DNA from: Methylobacterium sp. Leaf104
GTDB lineage: Bacteria > Pseudomonadota > Alphaproteobacteria > Rhizobiales > Beijerinckiaceae
Direction: 5' to 3'
Assembly (NCBI RefSeq): GCF_001422885.1
Contig: NZ_LMMZ01000037.1
Location: 250,105-314,104, forward strand
DNA length: 64,000 nucleotides
Each line of letters starts with the position of its first letter. Within the stretch, counting starts at the first letter, position 1. A program made the translations under genes and the position numbers. The notes below the pieces were generated by a model that was not told the DNA's origin, did not search any database, and was given only the letters and a program-made list of their open reading frames with translations. This document shows positions 17,049 through 24,695 of this stretch, piece after piece.

Positions 17049-18319
17049 GCGACGCACCACCGAAGGACAAGGTCTCCGGGGCGAAGGTCTCCGGGGGCAT
17101 GATCCCGGTCGCCGAGGCTCTGTCGCGGGTCCTCGCGGCGATCCCGGGTCCGGTCGAGGCGGAAACCGTCCCGATCGCGCAGGCGGCCGGGCGCACGCTT
17201 GCGGCGGATGTGCGGGCAACCCGCACGCAGCCGCCCTTCCCGGCCTCGGCCATGGATGGTTACGCCGTCCGCAGTGCTGACCTCGCCGAGGCTCCCGCGA
17301 CCCTTCGGCTCGTCGGCACCAGTTCGGCCGGCCACGGCTTCGCCGGTTCCGTGAAGGGTGGGGAAGCCATCCGGATCTTCACCGGCGCGCCCGTGCCGGA
17401 GGGCGCCGACGCGATCCTGATCCAGGAGAATGCCGAGGCGACGTCGGAGACGGTCACCGGACGGGAGCCGGTACTCCGCGGGCGCTTCATCCGCCCGAGC
17501 GGACTCGATTTCCGAGCGGACGATCGGCTGCTCGCCGCCGGCGACACGCTGGATCCACGTCGGATCGCCCTCGCGGCGGCGGGGGGCCACGGCACGCTGT
17601 CGGTCCGGCGGCGCCCGCGCGTGGCGATCCTCGCCACCGGGGACGAACTGGTCGCGCCGGGAGATCCGGCGCGGTGGGATCAGATCGTCGCCTCGAACGG
17701 GCTCGCCGTGGCGGCCCTGGTCCGGGAGGCCGGCGCCGAGGCGATCGATCTCGGGATCGCAGGCGACACGCTGGCCGCCCTGGACGATGCGATCCTTCGG
17801 GCCGTCGCAGCGGACGCCGATCTCCTGATCACGCTGGGGGGCGCATCCGTCGGCGACCACGACCTGGTGCAATCGGCCCTGCGGACCCGCGGTCTGGAAC
17901 TCGGCTTCTGGCGCGTCGCCCTGCGTCCCGGAAAACCCCTGATGCATGGCCGGCTCGGCCGCATGGCGGTCCTCGGGCTCCCCGGCAATCCCGTCGCCTC
18001 GGTGGTCTGCGGGCTGCTGTTCGTCGTGCCGGCGATCCGCGCCCTCCTCGGCGATCCGCGCGCGTCCGCCGACCTGTCCGAACCGGCCATCCTCGGCCAT
18101 GACCTACCCGAGAACGACCTGCGCCAGGATTATCTCCGGTCGCGGATCGAGACGGACCCCGGCAGGATTCCGGTGGTCCATCCCGAAAATCGGCAGGATT
18201 CCTCGATGCTCTTCATCCTGGGGTCGGCCGAGGCCTTGCTGATCCGGGCTCCGCACGCGCCGGCCGCCAAGGCCGGCGATCCCTGCCGTATCCTGCGGCT
18301 CGATCGGCGTCTTCTCTGA
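17045..18319 (+). CDS. moeA: Molybdopterin molybdenumtransferase
   Basis: MoeA inserts molybdate into adenylated molybdopterin. The 424-residue protein has PPFPASAMDGYAVR, the catalytic-region LITLGGASVGDHDLVQ, PGKPLMHG and GLPGNPVAS. The start is uncertain: a TTG at 17045 overlaps the moaC stop, and an ATG at 17099 gives the family-like start MIPVAEALSRVLA with a GGGGG element just upstream. In many relatives lexA follows moeA. Here the next genes are on the other strand. Confidence 0.95.
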   Translation: MSDAPPKDKVSGAKVSGGMIPVAEALSRVLAAIPGPVEAETVPIAQAAGRTLAADVRATRTQPPFPASAMDGYAVRSADLAEAPATLRLVGTSSAGHGFAGSVKGGEAIRIFTGAPVPEGADAILIQENAEATSETVTGREPVLRGRFIRPSGLDFRADDRLLAAGDTLDPRRIALAAAGGHGTLSVRRRPRVAILATGDELVAPGDPARWDQIVASNGLAVAALVREAGAEAIDLGIAGDTLAALDDAILRAVAADADLLITLGGASVGDHDLVQSALRTRGLELGFWRVALRPGKPLMHGRLGRMAVLGLPGNPVASVVCGLLFVVPAIRALLGDPRASADLSEPAILGHDLPENDLRQDYLRSRIETDPGRIPVVHPENRQDSSMLFILGSAEALLIRAPHAPAAKAGDPCRILRLDRRLL

Positions 18320-18332
18320 GCGTCGGACGGGG

Positions 18333-18467
18333 TCAGACGAGGTAGAGCGTCGTCTCGGCCCGGAAGACCCGCGGGCAGTGCGCGGCGTCGATCCAGGCCC
18401 GGGCCTGATCGAGACTGATGCTGCGGGCGTCGGCGATGTCCTGCAGGGTCATCCAGCGTGACGACAT
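18333..18467 (-). CDS. Small protein (44 aa), possible helix-turn-helix
   Basis: A 44-codon frame with an ATG at 18465-18467 and a well-placed GAGGGAG ribosome-binding site. The product includes WMTLQDIADARSISLDQARA and AAHCPRVFRAETTLYLV. The first part reads like a MerR/excisionase-type helix-turn-helix, and an in-frame ATG at codon 6 would also fit. It converges with moeA. Support comes from the start site and plausible composition. I know no named family for it. Confidence 0.5.
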   Translation of the reverse strand: MSSRWMTLQDIADARSISLDQARAWIDAAHCPRVFRAETTLYLV

Positions 18468-18494
18468 GATTGGCTCCCTCGTGGTCGAGGAGGC

Positions 18495-18520
18495 AACGGC
18501 CCGAGGGTCCGTTTTGTTTC
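18495..18520 (-). promoter_or_regulatory. Candidate EcfG-type general-stress promoter
   Basis: On the minus strand GAAAC is followed after 17 bases by CGTT, one mismatch from the EcfG consensus GGAAC-N16/17-CGTT known in Methylobacterium. The -10 element lies about 27 bases before the 44-residue gene. Confidence 0.3.
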
Positions 18521-18546
18521 TCGGATTCGTGGAGACGCCGGGGCGC

Positions 18547-19713
18547 TCAGCGCAGGTACGTCACGCTGTAGAGCGTGCGGCGCAGGGCTTCCTCGTCGAC
18601 CCAGACCCGGCCGTTCTCGCAGGCCTCGCGCATGCCCGGACGCATGCGGGCGCAGTACTCGCCGGTGTTGTCCTGCACTCGGTACTCGCAGCGTCCGCCG
18701 ACCTTTCGCCGGCCGATGACCGGGCTGGCATGATCGGCGTGGATGTCCGGATCCTTGGGATCACGGTCCTCGAGAAGGTACCAGCTGTAGCCGATGGTCG
18801 GCACGCGGCCGTGGTCGAGGGCGTAATCGATCATCGCCAGGATACGGCCGATCGCACGCGGGCTCGGCAGGGTGCCGGAATCGCGCATCTCGACGAACTC
18901 GGCCTGATTGGCCGCAACCCGGTAGGAGACCGGCAGCAGCGGCACCGGCAGGGGGACGCGCCGGCAGCGCGCCTCAACATGGGCGATCCAGCCCGCATTG
19001 AAGGTGTCCGTCTGCGGGTGGCGCAGGTGCGGAACCGTGCCGGCGAGGCTGCGGAAGCACATCGGCCGCGGCGCGAGGCGGCTGCGGTAGCGCAGGCGCC
19101 GCAGGACCGGATTGACGTAGCGGTAGCCATCGTTGGAGGGCAGGTCGCGGTCCTCGCACAAGCCGCCGATGTTGTAGAGGAGCGCGGCCGTGTCCTCCTC
19201 GCCGCCCTCGATCTTGTCGAAGTAGGGCAGCAGCTTCGGATTGCCGACATTGGACATCTCGGCGGCATTGCGGCTCCAGGCGATGTCGGCCCGCCAATTC
19301 GGATGCGCCTTCAGGTGGTCGCGAAGGGCCGGGATCGTCGCCAGGCGCTCCGGGTCGGCGAAGTAGTACTTCGTCGCGACGTCGAGGGGAGCGATCTGGC
19401 GCCCCAGCCGGTGCGAGATCATATCGGCGGTGGCGTAGGCAAAACAGATCGCGCTCTCGCCCTGGTTCAGGGGCATCTCGCGCGGCGACGGCGACACGGC
19501 GACGTCGCGCGTTCCTTCATGCGCTTCGAAGGGGATGCTGGTCTCGACGGACGCGCAGGTGGCATTGCGTGCATAGGTCGGGTGCAGCGGCAGGATGCGG
19601 GCATCGACCTGCGCCCGGGCGACCGTCGTCCCGGCGACCAGCGAGGCCAGCAGCGCGGCGGTCGAGGCCGCCTTGCGGATGCGGAGGACCTGTCCAAGCC
19701 GTGACGGCCCCAT
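18547..19713 (-). CDS. Exported papain-like cysteine protease homologue
   Basis: A 388-residue protein with a signal peptide (AASTAALLASLVAGTTVARA, residues 15-34). Residues 83-91, NQGESAICF, resemble the Gln and nucleophile Cys of C1 peptidases (Q84, C90). Near the C-terminus, ADHASPVIGRR (His328) and CEYRVQDNTGEYC (Asn349) resemble the papain His and Asn regions. Several extra cysteines suggest disulfides in the periplasm. Family assignment rests on motif order and spacing only. It starts three bases after rsmB on the same strand, so it is probably co-transcribed. The target is unknown. Confidence 0.55.
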   Translation of the reverse strand: MGPSRLGQVLRIRKAASTAALLASLVAGTTVARAQVDARILPLHPTYARNATCASVETSIPFEAHEGTRDVAVSPSPREMPLNQGESAICFAYATADMISHRLGRQIAPLDVATKYYFADPERLATIPALRDHLKAHPNWRADIAWSRNAAEMSNVGNPKLLPYFDKIEGGEEDTAALLYNIGGLCEDRDLPSNDGYRYVNPVLRRLRYRSRLAPRPMCFRSLAGTVPHLRHPQTDTFNAGWIAHVEARCRRVPLPVPLLPVSYRVAANQAEFVEMRDSGTLPSPRAIGRILAMIDYALDHGRVPTIGYSWYLLEDRDPKDPDIHADHASPVIGRRKVGGRCEYRVQDNTGEYCARMRPGMREACENGRVWVDEEALRRTLYSVTYLR

Positions 19714-19716
19714 CGG

Positions 19717-21087
19717 TCAGTCCTTCCGGCGCAGGCGGCTCGCGAAGAACCCGTCCAGTCCGCCGCGCAGGTCCGGCGTCGCGCCATTGAGGTGTGCGGG
19801 CAGCGTTCGCAGGTCCCCCGCGGCATCGATCGGGTCCGACAACCCGCCGAGTTCCGCGGCTTCGATGGGCACGCGTTCGAAACCCGGGTTGCGGGCGAGG
19901 AAGGTCGCGACCTGATACTCGCCCTCCTCTCGCTCCAGCGAGCAGGTGCAGTAGACGAGGCGCCCGCCGGGCCGCACCAGGGCAGCGGCCTTGTCGAACA
20001 GGCGCTTCTGCAGCCCGATCAGGCGACTGATGTCGCTCTCCGTCTTCGTCCAGGCCACGTCCGGGTGGCGTCGCAGGGTGCCGGTGGCCGAGCACGGCGC
20101 ATCGAGCAGGACGGCGTCGAAGGTCGGGTCTTCCGGCAGCGCCAGGGCGTCGCCGATGCGGATCTCCGCCTCCAGTCCGAGGCGGGCGAAGTTCTGCGAG
20201 AGGCGTTCCAGGCGCGGACCCGACCGGTCCACGGCCAGCACCGAGGCACCGGCGGCGGCGAGCTGCGCGGTCTTGCCGCCGGGCGCGGCACAGAGGTCGG
20301 CGACGCGCTCGCCAGGACGCACGGAAAGAAGTCGAGCCGGCAGCGCGGCGGCAGCGTCCTGCACCCACCACTGACCTTCGGAATAGCCCGGCAGATCGGC
20401 GACGGAGGCGTGAACGTCGTGCAGGCGCACGCTCCCCGTCGGCAGGGCGACGCCGCCGAGACGTTCCGCCCACTCGGCCGCCGATCCCCGCACGGTGATG
20501 TCGAGGGCCGCGCCCTGAAGATGGGCCGCCGCGATGGCGCGGGCCGTGTCCGCCCCATAGGCGGCCTGCCAGCGGCGCGCGAGCCAGTCCGGCGTGTTGT
20601 CGGACAGGGGATCGCCGGGATCGGCCACGATCTCGGCGCGCTCGCGCACGATCCGGCGGAGCACCGCATTGACGAGGCCCGAGAGGTGCTGAAGCTGCGG
20701 ATCGGCCTTGGCGAGGCGCACGCCGAGGTCGACGGCGGCGTGGTCGGGCACGTTGAGGTCGAGGATCTGCACGGCACCGGTCGCCAGGAGCGCCACGAGG
20801 CGCGGCTGGTCCTCGGGCAGTCCCTGCGACATCCGCTCGGCGAGCACCCGGCGCAGGAAGCCGAGGCGACGGAAGCTGGCGGTGGCGATGGCGCGGGCGA
20901 GGCCCGCATCGGCGGCGTCCAGTCCGGCGTTTCGGCTCGCCTGAGCCAGGGCATCCTCCAGGGCGAAGCCGCGGGTCTTGCCGATGAGGTCGGCCACCGC
21001 GCCGTGGGCCACCTGCCGGGCCGCCAGGCCAGCGACGGTGCGGTCGATCGGCGCCGTCGGCGCATCCGTGTTGCGGCGTATCGCCAT
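19717..21087 (-). CDS. rsmB: 16S rRNA m5C methyltransferase, RsmB/NOP family
   Basis: A 456-residue RNA cytosine-5 methyltransferase. The N-terminal NusB-like domain (ARQVAHGAVADLIGKTRGF; LVNAVLRRIVRER) is followed by a Rossmann methyltransferase domain. That domain contains VADLCAAPGGKTAQLA, the DAPCSATGTLRRHPDV motif and the catalytic Cys in VYCTCSLEREEGE. ATG 21087 has an AGGAAG element at 9 bases. It is divergent from the DUF1674 gene and followed by the papain-like gene three bases later. Confidence 0.94.
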   Translation of the reverse strand: MAIRRNTDAPTAPIDRTVAGLAARQVAHGAVADLIGKTRGFALEDALAQASRNAGLDAADAGLARAIATASFRRLGFLRRVLAERMSQGLPEDQPRLVALLATGAVQILDLNVPDHAAVDLGVRLAKADPQLQHLSGLVNAVLRRIVRERAEIVADPGDPLSDNTPDWLARRWQAAYGADTARAIAAAHLQGAALDITVRGSAAEWAERLGGVALPTGSVRLHDVHASVADLPGYSEGQWWVQDAAAALPARLLSVRPGERVADLCAAPGGKTAQLAAAGASVLAVDRSGPRLERLSQNFARLGLEAEIRIGDALALPEDPTFDAVLLDAPCSATGTLRRHPDVAWTKTESDISRLIGLQKRLFDKAAALVRPGGRLVYCTCSLEREEGEYQVATFLARNPGFERVPIEAAELGGLSDPIDAAGDLRTLPAHLNGATPDLRGGLDGFFASRLRRKD

Positions 21088-21162
21088 GAATGCCACTTCC
21101 TAAACTCAGGAGCCCGTTCGCGACGGGCCGATCTCCGATGCCCTTCCACCCGACACACCGAG

Positions 21163-21399
21163 ATGCAAGCCATGACCGCCACGGAACCGACGGAAATCAC
21201 CGCCGATGAGGCGCCGGCCGAGCGCCGCCCGTTGACCCCGGAGGCGGCACGGGCGCTGGCCGAGGCGGCGGAGCGGCGCGCGGCGATCGACGCCCACGCG
21301 GCCGAAATCGCGGCGAAGCGGGAGCGCCAGGGCCGCGGCGGCCTGGAGCCGGTGCGCTACGACGACTGGGAGATCAAGGGCATCGCCGTCGACTTCTGA
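21163..21399 (+). CDS. DUF1674 / SdhAF4-like succinate dehydrogenase assembly factor
   Basis: A 75-78 residue protein ending in GRGGLEPVRYDDWEIKGIAV and a final DF, the hallmark of DUF1674. The mitochondrial member, SDHAF4, helps assemble flavinylated SdhA. The N-terminal half is a charged Ala/Glu helix. Two ATGs (21163, 21172) could start it. It is divergent from rsmB with only 75 bases between the starts. Confidence 0.85.
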   Translation: MQAMTATEPTEITADEAPAERRPLTPEAARALAEAAERRAAIDAHAAEIAAKRERQGRGGLEPVRYDDWEIKGIAVDF

Positions 21400-21411
21400 G
21401 GACGCTTGGCC

Positions 21412-21446
21412 GCCGGAACGACGGAGGTCCCCTCCCGTTGTTCCGG
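21412..21446 (+). repeat. Imperfect hairpin downstream of the DUF1674 gene
   Basis: CCGGAAC and GTTCCGG arms with further partial pairing around a TCCC loop, 12 bases after the DUF1674 stop. It lacks a T-run. It overlaps the candidate EcfG promoter, and both readings cannot be weighed from sequence alone. Confidence 0.5.
21415..21439 (+). promoter_or_regulatory. Candidate EcfG general-stress promoter for the cupin gene
   Basis: GGAAC at 21415-21419 is followed after exactly 16 bases by CGTT at 21436-21439, a full match to the EcfG consensus of Methylobacterium. The -10 is 35 bases before the cupin ATG. The same bases form part of an inverted repeat, so a structural origin is possible. Confidence 0.5.
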
Positions 21447-21474
21447 CCACGAGCAGAACGGGAGGGACGACGAC

Positions 21475-21783
21475 ATGGTGATCAAGGTTTCGAGCCGGAA
21501 CGCGGGCGAGGGCGCACACGGCGAGGTCGCCCTGGCGCGCGGCCAGACGGTCGCGATGCGGATGTGGCGCGACGAAGCGCCCGGTTCCGACAAGCCCCTG
21601 TCGAGGAGCCCCTACGACACGGTGGGCTACGTCGTCGCCGGCAGGGCCGAGTTGGTGGTCGAAGGCGAGACGGTCCTCCTCGAACCCGGTGATTCCTGGC
21701 TCGTGCCCGAGGGCGCCGAGCACACCTACCGCATCCTGGAATCCTTCACGGCGATCGAGGCGACGTCGCCGCCGGCGCGATGA
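21475..21783 (+). CDS. Small cupin-domain protein
   Basis: A 102-residue single-domain cupin with the two usual blocks: YDTVGYVVAGRAELVVEGE and PGDSWLVPEGAEHTYRI. Only the second block keeps a His of the usual metal site, so metal binding is uncertain. ATG 21475 has a GGGAGGGA ribosome-binding site. A consensus EcfG promoter lies upstream, suggesting induction by general stress. The ligand is unknown. Confidence 0.85.
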   Translation: MVIKVSSRNAGEGAHGEVALARGQTVAMRMWRDEAPGSDKPLSRSPYDTVGYVVAGRAELVVEGETVLLEPGDSWLVPEGAEHTYRILESFTAIEATSPPAR

Positions 21784-21790
21784 CGCGGCG

Positions 21791-21970
21791 CTACCGTCCC
21801 GGTCCCGGCTTGATCGAACCCGTGAGAGCCGGCTCGTGAGGCGGGGACTCGACCGTGTTCTGGCTCTTTCGGTCGACGATGTTGGCCGAATACAGGGAAC
21901 CGGCCGCCAGAAGCCCAATCGCGAGTATCGCCTTCACGGTGATCCAGAGCCGATCGAGGGCTGCGCGCAT
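21791..21970 (-). CDS. Small single-pass membrane protein (59 aa)
   Basis: A 59-residue product with one clear hydrophobic helix (WITVKAILAIGLLAAGSLY) preceded by basic residues and followed by a Pro-rich soluble tail. An in-frame ATG at 22006 would add 12 residues. I do not recognise a family. It lies downstream of the zinc-ribbon gene on the same strand with a 68-base gap. Confidence 0.5.
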   Translation of the reverse strand: MRAALDRLWITVKAILAIGLLAAGSLYSANIVDRKSQNTVESPPHEPALTGSIKPGPGR

Positions 21971-22038
21971 GATCCATCCCCGAGGTTGCACCCAGGGTGC
22001 GTCCATCGGGTTAGGGTCGGCTTAACGACGCGGGACGT

Positions 22039-23082
22039 TCAGGCGGGTCCGGCGGCCGGGGTTCCGCAGGCGTAACAGAAGCGTTCGAAGGTGCTCTTGC
22101 GGTGGGTGCAGGCCGGACAGCGCTCGAACACGCCGATCCCGCAATGCGGGCAGAAGTTCGCCTCCGGATTGGTGAGGTCGACGGGCCGTTCGCAGCCGGG
22201 GCAGACCTTCTTGGCGAGACGCAGCAGGGCCTGGTCGGTCGCGATCTCCGTCCGGCGCTCCTCGTTGGGGCGCGCCTCGGCCGCCTTCTGGCGCTCGTTG
22301 TAGGCGTGCAGGGCGTTGATCGCGGCGCGCCCGATGACGAGGGTCAGGATCACCCCGACGCCGTACTGCACGTAGCCGCCGTAGCTCGGCAGATAGGGCA
22401 CGAGTTCGACGAAGAACGCGAAGGCCGCGGCGAAGGCGAAACCCCAGACGAAGGGCCAGTTGCGCGTGTGGCGCCGCTTCAGCAGCAACCAACCGGCCAA
22501 GGCCAGCAGCGGAAGCGTGAGGGCGAGTCGATAGCCGAAGACGCGCAGTTCCTGGTCGCGCTCGGCCGCGTCGAGTTTCGCCTGAGCCGCTTCGCGCAAG
22601 GCCCCGTCGATCCGCTCCTGGGCCTCCTCACGCTCCGCGAGGCCGAGCTGGGTGCTCGCCCGCTCCTCCAGGCGCTCCTCGATGGTGCGTTCGGCACTCT
22701 TCAGGGTATCGAGCTGCTGCGTGCGGGCCACCAGGCCCGGATCCTGGTCGACCCGCTGAGTGGCATCGCGCGTCTTGAGCCAATTGGCGAACGTCTCCTG
22801 CGCGGCCTCGGAGGCGGACCGGGCGGCCGCGAGGGCAAGCTGGTCCTGCTCCGTCCGGCGCCGGTTGTCCGCCTGCTCGCGGCGGATCTGCCGCAAGGCT
22901 TCGGCGGCCGGCCGCGCCTGATCCGCGTCGAGGAACTGATCGAGGCTATAGCGATGCTCGACCTGTGGCAGATCGCCGACGACGAGGGATCCGAGGCCGA
23001 TCAGGAACCAGGCGAAGAGGATCGCGACCAGCCAGAGCAGGAACGTGAACCAGCGTTCGGAGAGCCTACGACCGGATGCCAT
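22039..23082 (-). CDS. Membrane protein with coiled coil and C-terminal double zinc ribbon
   Basis: A 347-residue protein. An N-terminal membrane helix (FLLWLVAILFAWFLIGLGSL) is followed by a long charged coiled-coil region (about 45-180) rich in Glu, Arg, Ala and Gln. Hydrophobic helices follow near 185-205, 213-232 and 240-258. The C-terminus carries four CxxC pairs (VCPGCERP, NFCPHCGIG, RCPACTHR, FCYACGTP), typical of two zinc ribbons in the cytoplasm. No function can be named; it may be a scaffold or regulator. Confidence 0.8.
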   Translation of the reverse strand: MASGRRLSERWFTFLLWLVAILFAWFLIGLGSLVVGDLPQVEHRYSLDQFLDADQARPAAEALRQIRREQADNRRRTEQDQLALAAARSASEAAQETFANWLKTRDATQRVDQDPGLVARTQQLDTLKSAERTIEERLEERASTQLGLAEREEAQERIDGALREAAQAKLDAAERDQELRVFGYRLALTLPLLALAGWLLLKRRHTRNWPFVWGFAFAAAFAFFVELVPYLPSYGGYVQYGVGVILTLVIGRAAINALHAYNERQKAAEARPNEERRTEIATDQALLRLAKKVCPGCERPVDLTNPEANFCPHCGIGVFERCPACTHRKSTFERFCYACGTPAAGPA

Positions 23083-23227
23083 GTCGGAAACCTTGTTCGG
23101 CGATGACGCGCACCTTCGTCGGTGCGTCTTGCCTGCCTAGCAGAGACCGACACCTCCCGGTGGCCCGAAGTCGGCCGGCTGAGGGGAAAATGCCGCTGGC
23201 GTGATCGATTCCGCCGCTTCGGCCAAG

Positions 23228-23253
23228 GGAACGAACCATGCGCAAGGGGCGTC
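23228..23253 (+). promoter_or_regulatory. Candidate EcfG-like promoter
   Basis: GGAAC is followed after 17 bases by CGTC, one base off the EcfG -10 CGTT. It lies 34 bases before the NTF2-like gene at 23287. Confidence 0.3.
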
Positions 23254-23286
23254 ATCCTTCGACCCTGAGACGTCGAGGAGACCGCC

Positions 23287-23655
23287 ATGGACGATGATCG
23301 CGTTTGGTCGTTCGAAAAGAGCTTGTGGACCGGAGATGCCGACCATTACCGGGAACTGGTCGACGACGAATGCCTGATGGTTCTGCCGACGCCGCCATTC
23401 GTGCTCAGCGGGACGCAGGCCATCGAGGCCGTCGCCGCGACGCCGCGCTGGTCGAACATCGAGATCTCCAAGGGGCAGATCGCGCGTCCGCAAGAGGGGC
23501 TCATCATCGTCGCCTACAATGCGAAGGCGTCGCGCGACGACGAATCCTACGAGGCCAACTGCACCTCGACGTACCGGCGGATCGCGCACGAGGTGTGGCG
23601 CGTCGTACAGCACCAGCAGACACCGCCCCTCGCCATCCCGGCCGTCGACGGCTGA
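23287..23655 (+). CDS. NTF2-like / DUF4440-type small protein
   Basis: A 122-residue cytosolic protein beginning MDDDRVWSFEKSLWTGDADH. The pattern of an initial helix, DDECLMVLPTPPFVLSGTQA, and closing beta strands with YRRIAHEVWRVVQHQQTPP matches a DUF4440-like NTF2 fold. No catalytic residues can be assigned. A possible stress promoter lies upstream, and a hairpin follows at 23709. Confidence 0.75.
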   Translation: MDDDRVWSFEKSLWTGDADHYRELVDDECLMVLPTPPFVLSGTQAIEAVAATPRWSNIEISKGQIARPQEGLIIVAYNAKASRDDESYEANCTSTYRRIAHEVWRVVQHQQTPPLAIPAVDG

Positions 23656-23708
23656 TCGGCACGCGCATCCGCTCACCGAGAGAAGGTGAGCCGGGACGGC
23701 AGCGGTTG

Positions 23709-23739
23709 ACGGGGCATTCCGCCGATGCGGGTGCCCCGT
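23709..23739 (+). terminator. Hairpin between convergent genes
   Basis: Outer arms ACGGGGCA/TGCCCCGT (23709-23716 and 23732-23739) with an inner CCGC/GCGG stem, followed by a T-rich TCGTCTTCATT. It lies between the plus-strand NTF2-like gene and the convergent gene ending at 23746, consistent with a terminator for the former. Confidence 0.55.
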
Positions 23740-23745
23740 TCGTCT

Positions 23746-24030
23746 TCATTCAGATGGCGTATCGGACCCGCGGCGCAGGGCATGCATTCCGAGCATCACG
23801 GTCTCGACCACGGCCCTGGTGTATTCCTCGATGGCATCTTCCGAAGTCCCGATGTCGCGAAACTCCTGCGCCTCGCCCTGCAGGCGCAGGCCCGTCGACG
23901 CGATCAGGTCCTGAACCGCAGGATCATCGGCCCCGAGATCCTGCATCCGGGTCGCCAGATCCGCGGCGTAGGCCCGACCGGCCTCGAGTCCGCGCCGTCG
24001 CCATTCGGAATGCTCCGTGTCGTCGCCCAT
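23746..24030 (-). CDS. Hypothetical protein (94 aa)
   Basis: A 94-residue, predominantly helical acidic protein starting MGDDTEHSEWRRRGLEAGRA. It includes LQGEAQEFRDIGTSEDAIEE and a helix YTRAVVETVMLGMHALRR. No signal or membrane segment is seen. It follows the 72-residue gene by nine bases on the same strand, so the two form a small operon. I do not recognise a family. Confidence 0.6.
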   Translation of the reverse strand: MGDDTEHSEWRRRGLEAGRAYAADLATRMQDLGADDPAVQDLIASTGLRLQGEAQEFRDIGTSEDAIEEYTRAVVETVMLGMHALRRGSDTPSE

Positions 24031-24039
24031 CGTCCCGCC

Positions 24040-24258
24040 TCAGCCCGCCCCGTAGCCACCCTTCTCGTTGGTCGGATGCCGGCTCGGCGAATGGTCATCA
24101 TAGCCACCCGTCTCCGGGCCCGGATCCCGCGACGGCGCGACACTGCCCGGCGCGGTCGGGCCAGGCTCGCCGGAATCGGCATCGGCTCCCGGCTCGACCA
24201 GGGATCGAGCCTTGGGCGGGACGGCGCGGTCCTCCGACGGTACCTTGTCCGAACTCAT
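24040..24258 (-). CDS. Low-complexity hypothetical protein (72 aa)
   Basis: A 72-residue protein rich in Pro, Gly, Ser, Asp and Glu, likely disordered, ending in SPSRHPTNEKGGYGAG. The ATG has an AGAGGACACC ribosome-binding region. It begins the two-gene unit with the 94-residue protein. The composition alone cannot prove coding, but the start site and the tight spacing to the next gene support it. Confidence 0.5.
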   Translation of the reverse strand: MSSDKVPSEDRAVPPKARSLVEPGADADSGEPGPTAPGSVAPSRDPGPETGGYDDHSPSRHPTNEKGGYGAG

Positions 24259-24695
24259 GGTGTCCTCTCCGATTCCGGCCTCTCGACGGGAAGAAGCCGC
24301 CGCCGATCGGGTTCCCTGCAGCGAGGACGCAACGCGAACCGAAACCCTCCAGCCGGGCAGGAAACTGCCCCCGGGAGCCGTTCGCGACGCGAGGGTGCCT
24401 TCGCCAAGCGAACCCGTATCCTATCGCTGGCCTCGACGTGGACAGGAGCGATCTCACCCGACCGGGGACGTTGCGCAACGCCGGAAACGTCGCGCGACGC
24501 CGGAGGCGTCGGACTTCGAAGGTCACGCGCATGCGTCGAATTCGGCTGCTCACGAGTTTCCCTAGGCCTTCGGACCGGATCGTGCCGATCTTTCGGGGAC
24601 ACGGTCTGCGACTTGGCACCCCAGCAGACTGACAACCGCATGCCGAGCCGCTACGGTTCGGCCCGAACGGATGAAGCCGAGGAACCGTGGGATCG
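24259..24695. other. Intergenic region upstream of the KaiC-like gene (about 440 bases)
   Basis: This is a divergent region between the 72-residue gene and the KaiC-like gene. It should hold both promoters, but I find no match to the EcfG, heat-shock or sigma-54 consensus. No tRNA or persuasive small frame is visible. It contains a GCCGAGCCG/CGGTTCGGC near-palindrome at about 24642-24661. Confidence 0.5.
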
